Below are positions 56,953-64,000 of a stretch of DNA of 64,000 nucleotides, one piece after another. The position numbers were made by a program, and so were the translations under genes. The notes under the pieces were generated by a model, which was given only the letters and a program-made list of their open reading frames with translations, was not told the origin of the DNA and did no database searches. Origin of the DNA: Rhodocollybia butyracea (lineage: Eukaryota; Basidiomycota; Agaricomycetes; Agaricales; Omphalotaceae); NCBI GenBank assembly GCA_015501585.1, contig JADNRY010000057.1, positions 62,001 through 126,000 on the forward strand, in the 5' to 3' direction. Position 1 is the stretch's first letter, and each line of letters begins with the position of its first letter.

Positions 56953-58323
56953 ATGTTCCCTTCCCGATCTGCCTACCAGGCCCTCTACACAGAATTTCTC
57001 GCCAAAAGCCGCCACAACGACATTCCCAGTTCTCCTGTTTCCCGAGCTACGCTACGCGCTCTAATCGAGCAAACCCGAAGCGATCTGCGAAGTTGCTCCA
57101 GGAGTACCACTCGGAGCAAGATTTCGAGGGTCCTGGAACTTCAGGAATCTCTGTTGGCTCCTATTCGAGTCCTTCCCTCGGAGGTTTTGACAGAAATCTT
57201 TTGGCTAGTCATCGATACATCCAGTAGACCTGGTATTACTTACTCAACTGGGATGCCTACCAAGCTATCTGGGTGTATCTTTATACTCACCTGGGTCTGC
57301 TCCTGGTGGCGAGACGAGGCTCTTGCAAACCCTACCTTCTGGTCCAGGATAGTGGTTATTTATATCAGCTCTCCACGTGCCTTTCCCACTGCCAAGGTCA
57401 CTGCATTTCTTGCTGAATGCATTTTACGATCGGGAGTATCGGTACCTCTGAGTATCACGGTTTCCTTCTCTTCATGAACAGATAGAAGTCTTCCAGCTCT
57501 CATCACTATGTTGGTAGACCACGCTCATAGATGGAGAAAGGCTGTATTGATATTTGACTCTACAAAACTGATCGACGACATATTCCCCTTCAAACCTTCC
57601 TCTACACATTTTCCTTTTCTTGAAGACCTATCATTTCGATGTTATGGTCATTCGGGCATAAATTCTGTCCTGGATCCGAGTCTAATCTTGGAGTGTCGCC
57701 CTCCTCTCCGGAAACTGGAACTAGATCACCTCTCAGAGTCCTATGTAGATGTCATAGCAAGTCGGAACTCGAAGGTCTTGAGAGTTAGCCTCTACAGCGG
57801 TGTATCTCTTGCCAGGTTGCTCCATGTGTGCCCTTGTTTGGAGTTCTTCGCACTTGAATCTTTTGAATTCAAAGGAAACCCTGCTAGTCAAATCGCTTGT
57901 CAGTCCTCTCTCTTGACTTTAGACATTGGTGGGGATACTGATACAAATGTCGACAATGGGGCCTGGACCGGTGTTACGTTCCCCAAGTTGACCAAACTTG
58001 ATGTTACACTGCCAAACCTTGTTGACCATCGAAACTGGGAAGCAGCTTATGAACCCAATACTTCTCTCAGCGAGCTGAAAGAGGTGGTAAAGCAATCAAA
58101 GTGTGCATTACAGCGTGTCAATCTGATGTTTGTCGACAGTTATGGAATAGGGCCCCAAACAATCGAAATTGGGGAGAAGTTTTTTGAGGACTTGCCAGTC
58201 AAGGTGGAAGGGTCTTTTGTGGAGAACGAGTCATTGCAGGAATGGAAGGAAATCACAGAGATGATGAATACACAACGACGTCCGCGTTTGATATTTTCCG
58301 ACTGGTCCAGTGGCTCCGAGTGA
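56953..58323 (+). pseudogene. Family A F-box-like gene with one in-frame stop
   Basis: MFPSRSAYQALYTEF at 56953. The whole family A length is present in one frame (LPSEVLTEIFWLV, CSWWRDEAL, FPFLEDLSF, FFEDLPVKVEGSF), interrupted only by TGA at 57475-57477. The paralog at 27897 has CGA at the aligned position (TCACGAAGG against TCATGAACA), so a C-to-T change at a CpG is the simplest cause. Everything downstream is open. It may be a recent pseudogene or a readthrough candidate. Confidence 0.8.
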
Positions 58324-59411
58324 TGCCCTACACTTCTGATAAAAAGAAATTGGATGATATGGCGATATGGTACATGCATAGATTTTTCGACCGGTGTCCT
58401 TCTGTAAACTATTCCATGTTGTTATCTTCGATAACTTACATCTGACCGTATTAGGTACATATAGAGGTACATTTCTCATACATCAATTACCTTCGACACG
58501 AGCATTCAAGGCTCTCTTTGACTAGGGAACATTAAATCAAAGCTATAGATACCCGTTAAACAGGCCAGAGTACTAAAGACCACAGAAACATTAAACCACC
58601 CACAGAGGCTGACCGTTACGGTAACTCATCGTAGCCTGCATCCCTCCTTGAAGACACAAACTTGGCGGGCTTTACGTGCTGCCGAAAATTCTCAAACACT
58701 CCAATGAAAAATCCTCGCAAGTGATACCATCGCGACTCTTAATCATCGCAGGCCACGTCGGAAGCGTATTCAGAATAGGTTTTGGTTGGTAGATCGACTT
58801 TTCGGGACCTACGAATTTCGATACACTGACCATGGATATTCGAGGTACATCAAACGGGTATCCGGGTGAACCTCCCGATAAATAGATATATAGGCTTTTC
58901 TCAATGGTAGATGAACGGATTTTCTAAATTTTTCAACCGGCTTGCATGAAGTTCGATTTCAATGTTTGATTTCAATGGGCCAGAGGTCTTTATAGAGAAA
59001 GTCAAATAGTATTGTATCCCAAGAATATTTTACAAAAAATAAGACACTGGCGCGAGAGGTACAAATCCGCATCGCAGAAATAACAGTTGACGTTGATAGA
59101 ACTGGCTTTGTAGTCTACGGGAAGACTTGTAAGGTGAGGTCATCTGTCTCAAGAAGATATCGTGATTTTAGTGCCATACTCTTGACGAACTGGCAAAGGC
59201 AGTCTGAGCCCGGGGATTGCACGCGTCACTGGTCATGCTGGTACTCAATAATGAAAAGAATTTACGCCACCAATTTGCTCGTAGCTCTTGTCGCGCATAA
59301 AAAGCTTCGATTCTGTGAAGCCTAAGTATCAAAGCCTTCGAGGAGGTTCGAGACCCGCTAAGTAGACATTCTGAAATATGGTAAGAATACTTAGCGACAA
59401 CCAATAATGGC
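58324..59411. other. Downstream flank and dispersed repeat block
   Basis: Collinear with 51241-52090 and 35571-36534, with blocks at 58555-58640, 58720-58850, 58985-59110 and 59240-59390. No gene. Confidence 0.55.
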
Positions 59412-60739
59412 CTAAAATTCCTCCTTATCACCATTTTTTTCCCTCCCACGTTCAACCTCGACAATTGAGTCTCCCATCCCGAAAATCCCAGCGATAAACC
59501 TGATAATCCTGCGCCGGTTCCTCAGCCCTTTGTGACACCTCAGTGTCAACCATATCCAATGCATATTCAGTCCGTCGCCAACTTCATGCTGTCTCTTCGC
59601 CTTCCCTTTTCTGTTCTTCGAACCACTGGCACGTTCCTTCCCACTTAGTAAAGTGTTTGTTCCCTGAGTTAAAGCAAGAGAGCGAACTTTCTTGATCTCA
59701 GCGACGAGAGTTGCGGAAGCAAACGGAAAGACTTCATTTCGGATGACCGTGTACCAGAAGGTGGTACCAAAGTTGGAGCTGGCGCGAAAGACGGTGGGAG
59801 AGGCGTGGCGGAAAAAGTGGATGGTATGATATGGGTTAACGACGTATTTGTCGGGTTTAGAGTCCGAGGACGTTAATTTTTGGGTAAAAGACTGGGAGGA
59901 GGATGGAGCGAGACATGCTGGAGTGGACGCAAGTTCTCGGTCATGAAGGATGAGCAAGGAGATGTATTGAATTATTTCGACTGGGAGGCGCGTGAATAGG
60001 TCTTTTGCTAGCGAAGTAACAATGTCGGGGAATGAGACTGGAGTTTGCAGAGATGTAAAAGCGAGGCTGGGGTCTATAAAAGGATCAACTAGCATATGCT
60101 ACATGCGTGAAAAATAAGAATAGCATCTGCACATCATATGTCACTATTACATACCTGATGTTCAACAGTCCCTTCCCAGTACTGACCACATAACTTCTCC
60201 GCACCGCCCATTACCGCCAGATCTACATGAGTAGGTATAGAATCTCCCCGCGTCGTATGGTTTATGAGCCATTCATACACTCCATCCAGCTTCAGAGACT
60301 TGTCCCCCTTCATGACATTCTTCAACAGGCGATAACAAGCGTCGTGAACAGGAAAGCGAGACTGGTACGCCATGATGAACCGGCCTTCCTCCCCGCTGAA
60401 TCTGACACCGGGTCCCGACTTGCTATCGGTCATCGTACCAATCTTACTAGCCTGAGCATGAAGGTAAGATGAGAAAGAGTACGAGCTGTCGGAACCAGAA
60501 TCGTCGGAACCATCACGATAGACTTGTTCGATAAGGCGCCACTCGTCTTGCCATTGGACCTGGGACCTTTCTACGTCGAACTTGTCTTCCTCGGGGAAGC
60601 CCTTGGCCCAGTCTTCATCGCCCAAAAAAGGGCCGTAGGAGCCGCCGCATAGAGCACAGAAGGCTGACCGCATACCTAAGGTTGTGAAACTGTTAAACTT
60701 GTTAATGATGCCAAACCGAGAGGAAACGAGCGCACCCAT
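59412..60739 (-). CDS. Family B F-box protein, the intact copy
   Basis: Exon 1 (60739-60155) and exon 2 (60098-59412) join by a GT-AG intron to 423 aa. The N-terminal part has MRSAFCALCGGSYGPFLGD (CxxC), WAKGFPEEDKFDVERS, WQDEWRLIEQVYRD and an acidic Ser-rich loop. Exon 2 opens with DPFIDPSLAF and the F-box RLPVEIIQYISLLIL, then conserved VVNPYHTIHFFRHASP and FWYTVIRNEVFPFASA. The start could also be the ATG at 60673 (MRSAF). F-box proteins act as SCF adaptors; this role is inferred. It lies head to head with the family A gene at 61136. Confidence 0.75.
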
Positions 60740-61135
60740 GTTGGTAAAAGATAAAGAGATAGATGACAAAAACGGTGATAAGAGTGAAGAGCTGAGGATG
60801 AGAAGTTGAACATGATGAAGTGTACATCGTCAAAACTTGCACAGCAGTAATCAAAACCTTGTAGCAGCCATGGCATTTGATAGCACTGTCAGATATTCAT
60901 ATCTAGATTTTGACAATGGGTTGAATGTTGAACGTTGAACAACAGCGCTGGAACGGTGTTTCTGATGATATTCGTGGGTTGCCTAGTGCTGGCGACATGG
61001 ATGTAAAGATGTATCATGTAATTAGGCGCTCATTTTTCTTTCACCACGTGAACCGCGTTGTCGCGCTCAATCTGCACCACCACGTTCGAGTTCGGACGAC
61101 AATCAGCATCAGTTTTTGAAATCCTGGATTCCCAG
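60740..61135. promoter_or_regulatory. Bidirectional promoter of a family B and family A pair
   Basis: Between two divergent intact genes. It contains the GTTGAATGTTGAACGTTGAAC repeat, given as tgttgaacgttgaac at 60928, the block caacagcgctgg (also at 56650), and CACGTGAACC near 61045, conserved before other family A copies. Confidence 0.5.
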
Positions 61136-62455
61136 ATGTTCCATTCCCTCGAATCTACCTACCAGGCACTCCACACAGAATTCCTCGCCAAAAGCCGCCA
61201 CAACGACATTCCCGAATCTCCTGTTGCCCGAGCTACCTTACGTGCTCTAATCAATCAGACACGAAGCGACCTGCAAAAATGCTCCGAGATTCATAGCCAG
61301 ATTTCTCGGGTCCTGGAGCTGCAGGAATCTCTGTTGGCCCCCATTCGAATCCTTCCCTCGGATGTTTTGACAGAAATCTTTCAGCTAGTCATCGAAACAT
61401 CCCCTAATCCTGGTATTACCTATACATCCCGAGGGTCTCCCAAGCTTGTTGGGTGTATCTTTTTACTCACCTGGATCTGCTTCTGGTGGAGAGACGAGGC
61501 TCTTTCAAACTCTACCTTCTGGTCCAGGATAGCGGTTAATTATACCGGCTCTTCACATGGTCCACCCATTACTGTGGCTGCATTTCTGACCGAATGCGTT
61601 TTTCGATCAGGAGTATCGGCGCCCATGCGTATTAGGATCTGTATAGAAAATACTAATTTCTTTCCATCTATCGCTGCCTTGTTGGTAGCACAGGCGCACA
61701 GATGGAGACAGGCTGCGCTATCGTTTCGCTATCAACAACAGATGGACAGCTTAGGCAGCGTGTTTCCCTTCAAACCACGCTTCCCTCTTCTCGATGATTT
61801 GTCATTCGATTCTCTCGATCCCAACATCGCTAAGCAAATCTTGGATTGCTATCCTCCTCTCCGGAAACTGGAGTTAGATGAGCTCTCAGAGTCTTCTATA
61901 GATGGTATAGCAGGTCGAAACTTGAACATCTTGAAAGTTGGCCGCTACAACGGCTTATCTCTTGCCAGGTTGCTCCACATGTGCCCTTGTCTAGAGTTCT
62001 TGAAACTCCAATCTTTCAGATTCAGAGGGAACGATGATGTTAAGCAAATCACTTGTCAATCTTCCCTCTTGGCCTTGGACATCGGTGGGGACATGGGTAA
62101 TGATGATAGGATCGAAAATGGGGCCTGGACCGGTGTTACGCTCCCCAAATTGACCACACTTGATGTTACACTGCCTGACCTTGTCAATCATGATCGCTTG
62201 GAAGCACATCGCTTGGAAGTAGCTTACGAAGCCAGTACGTCTCTGGGCGAGCTGAAGGAAGTGGTAAAGCGGTCGAAGTGTGCATTACAGCGCGTCAATC
62301 TGACGGTGTATGCAGAAGATTATGAACGCCTTGAGCCCCAGCTCACACTCCAAACTGTGGACGAGTTTTTCAAGGACTTGCCAGTCAAGGCCGAAGGGTC
62401 TTTTGTGGGAAACAGGTTACTGCAGGAATGGAAGAAAGACATGGAGGAAACATAG
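61136..62455 (+). CDS. Family A F-box-like, LRR-like protein
   Basis: Intronless, 439 aa, start MFHSLESTYQALH at 61136 (open upstream only from TTG). F-box-like core LPSDVLTEIFQLV at about residues 73-86, then CFWWRDEAL, STFWSRIAV, NTNFFPSIAALLVAQAHRW, LRR-like strands (FPLLDDLSF, LRKLELDEL, CLEFLKLQSFRF) and the end FFKDLPVKAEGSF. Closest by eye to the copy at 37549. Confidence 0.88.
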   Translation: MFHSLESTYQALHTEFLAKSRHNDIPESPVARATLRALINQTRSDLQKCSEIHSQISRVLELQESLLAPIRILPSDVLTEIFQLVIETSPNPGITYTSRGSPKLVGCIFLLTWICFWWRDEALSNSTFWSRIAVNYTGSSHGPPITVAAFLTECVFRSGVSAPMRIRICIENTNFFPSIAALLVAQAHRWRQAALSFRYQQQMDSLGSVFPFKPRFPLLDDLSFDSLDPNIAKQILDCYPPLRKLELDELSESSIDGIAGRNLNILKVGRYNGLSLARLLHMCPCLEFLKLQSFRFRGNDDVKQITCQSSLLALDIGGDMGNDDRIENGAWTGVTLPKLTTLDVTLPDLVNHDRLEAHRLEVAYEASTSLGELKEVVKRSKCALQRVNLTVYAEDYERLEPQLTLQTVDEFFKDLPVKAEGSFVGNRLLQEWKKDMEET

Positions 62456-62749
62456 ATGATTATGAGTCCAGTGAAAGTGATTCCGAGTCTAGTGATTCCG
62501 AGTGATGCGACTTATGTTGCTCACTACACTTTCGATGAAAAGAAACTGATTTGGCAATACAGTACATAGAATATAGGTTTACAATAACTTTCTGAATTTT
62601 GAAGCAAGCATTGAAGGCTCTCTTTGACTAATGACCATTGGTAGATGTCAAAGCTGTATATATCCCCCGGATATTAACTTTCTACTTACAACCAGTGGCA
62701 CCGCCATGTCCGAGACCAAGTTAAACCGCGTAGTCACTTGAACTCTAAA

Positions 62750-62905
62750 ACATGGCCTCCGCCTGTTCTCAGATATACTCTACCCTTGAATCTGCCTACT
62801 ACCAGGCACCCAATTTTGAGGGTCCTTACACTACAGGAATGATAAAAGCTTTGTTCCTGCAAAATTTGAATAAAAACGGTCAACAAGGTGTTCGAAATTC
62901 ACTAA
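62750..62905 (+). pseudogene. N-terminal fragment of a family A gene joined to a repeat
   Basis: MASACSQIYSTLESAYYQA matches the family A start, then the sequence jumps to cactacaggaatgataaaag, the same partner sequence as in the composite at 41550. Confidence 0.6.
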
Positions 62906-63225
62906 ATAGATCTAATAAGTATTCAACAGTCCCTTCCCAGTACTGACCACATAACTTCTCCACTCCGCCCGTTACTGCCAGATCGGTATGAGTAGGTACA
63001 GAATCCCCTGCGTCGCATGGTTTGCAAGTCATTCATATACCTCAATCTAAATCTAGAGGTCTGTCTTTCATAACATTCTGCAACAGGAAATAACAAGAGT
63101 TATGGACAGGAAAGCAAGACTGGTACGCCGCAATGCACTGGCATTCCTTCCCACCAAATCTGACACTGGGTCCCAACTTGCTATAGGCCATTGTACCAAT
63201 CTCACTAGCCCAAGCACGCGATCAC
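62906..63225 (-). pseudogene. Family B exon 1 fragment
   Basis: Matches the exon 1 end at 60160-60460 (cagtcccttcccagtactgacc to ctatcggtcatcgtacca) with small indels. No exon 2 is attached. Confidence 0.7.
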
Positions 63226-63275
63226 CCTGAAATTCAAAAAAACAATGAAGCTAATCAGAGAGGTGTATTACCGGC

Positions 63276-63326
63276 GAACTGAACATCTGCCTGGGCAAAA
63301 GTTTTGCCCAGGCAGATGTTCAGTTC
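63276..63326. repeat. Perfect 25-bp palindrome with 1-nt centre
   Basis: gaactgaacatctgcctggg continues to caaaa on the left arm; the right arm is its exact reverse complement around a single g at 63301. Confidence 0.95.
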
Positions 63327-63394
63327 TTTCTTGAAGCCATAATTGAAGACCTCTATTCCCTGTTTCTCTTTCTAGAAGAGGTTTATGACAAGGC

Positions 63395-64000
63395 TAGAGG
63401 GTGATGATACTTCAAGTTGGCATAGGAGAATTGCTTCAGTTTTAGCCAAGATTTTAGCAATGGTTACCACTATACAGGATCAGTTCAGCTATACATCTAA
63501 TGAGATCTATGGCACACTACAGCAACATAAGGAAGACGTCTTGGATCCTGTAGCTCCGGCTAATCAGTTTTCTGCAGGTACCTTTTCCAGTAGCTGGGAC
63601 ATATCCCCAGACTTTCCACGGAATGATAATCTTCTATCCTCCACTGACTCGCAGTGACTCACTGGTGGTCTCTATTCATTCTCCAATCACTCTCTGCCTA
63701 CCAGACTTGGACTGATGTTTTCTTTTTGTTTTTTTTTTTAGTCCAAGTATAGTAGGCAGAGAGTGATAGGGGAATGGGTACAAGACCACCAGTGGGTCAG
63801 TGGAGGATAATGGAGAAGGAAGATCACCAATCTATGGAAAATCTGGAGATGTGTCCTAGCTGTTGGAAAAGGTAAGTGCACAAAACTGATCCGCTAGAGC
63901 TACAGGATCCGAGACTTCTTCCTTAATGTGCCATAGATCCCATCAGATGCATACTGAACTAATCCTGTGGTACCCATTGCTAGAACTGAAGAGATTCTCC
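63395..64000. repeat. Large inverted repeat running off the window
   Basis: The left arm (63395-63715) and right arm (63740-64000) are inverted copies about 85-90 percent alike by eye, around a T-rich centre at 63717-63740. The left arm holds an open frame to 63657 with LAKILAMVTTIQDQFS and NEIYGTLQQHKED; the right arm carries its broken antisense copy. The far end is outside the window. Confidence 0.8.

Overview
This window is eukaryotic, from an Agaricomycete-like basidiomycete (inference). Genes are split by many short introns (about 46-106 nt, GT-AG with CTAAC/CTGAC-like branch sites), A/T and G/C are roughly balanced, and the protein families are typical of mushrooms: large F-box-like/LRR families, a DUF6533/6534-like multi-TM protein, DUF6699, DUF2235 and an S64-like protease fold. 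There is no sign of operons, Shine-Dalgarno sites, CRISPR arrays, tRNA or rRNA.

Left part (1-16.8 kb), mixed genes: a truncated protease-like fragment (2-292), a seven-exon multi-TM gene (1050-2453), an F-box-like gene on the minus strand with N- and C-terminal fragments beside it (3.2-5.4 kb), an AT-hook gene, a protease-like gene broken by a 19-bp tandem duplication (6775-8492) with a decayed minus-strand gene beside it, a 1.3-kb region bounded by inverted repeats (9.2-10.6 kb), a small two-exon gene, a 14-exon gene that reads through a pseudokinase-like region into DUF6699 (11.7-14.3 kb), an Ala-rich coiled-coil gene and an ABCA-type transporter relic.

Centre (17-30 kb): a tandem segmental duplication carries two units, each with an intronless F-box-like gene (+) and a seven-exon NAD(P)-binding epimerase-like gene (-). 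It is followed by F-box relics and a 1.7-kb TIR element with a smaller TIR element nested inside it.

Right part (30-64 kb) is a birth-and-death array of two F-box families. Family A (intronless, about 440 aa, LRR-like, +) and family B (two exons, F-box, -) lie head to head. Family A has six intact copies in the window, two full-length copies carrying in-frame stops and several fragments; family B has one intact copy and about six relics. The array is interrupted by a hAT-like MITE with a perfect 8-bp TSD, a Pro-rich tandem-repeat membrane protein, an aldo/keto reductase relic, a DUF2235-WD40 gene, a 2.2-kb element bounded by TG..CA and a 5-bp TSD (solo-LTR-like), and a 3.17-kb TIR element whose empty site survives in the paralogous copy. 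The window ends in a long inverted repeat.

Exon boundaries were set by hand from splice signals, frame continuity and agreement between paralogs; all functions are inferred from sequence motifs only.
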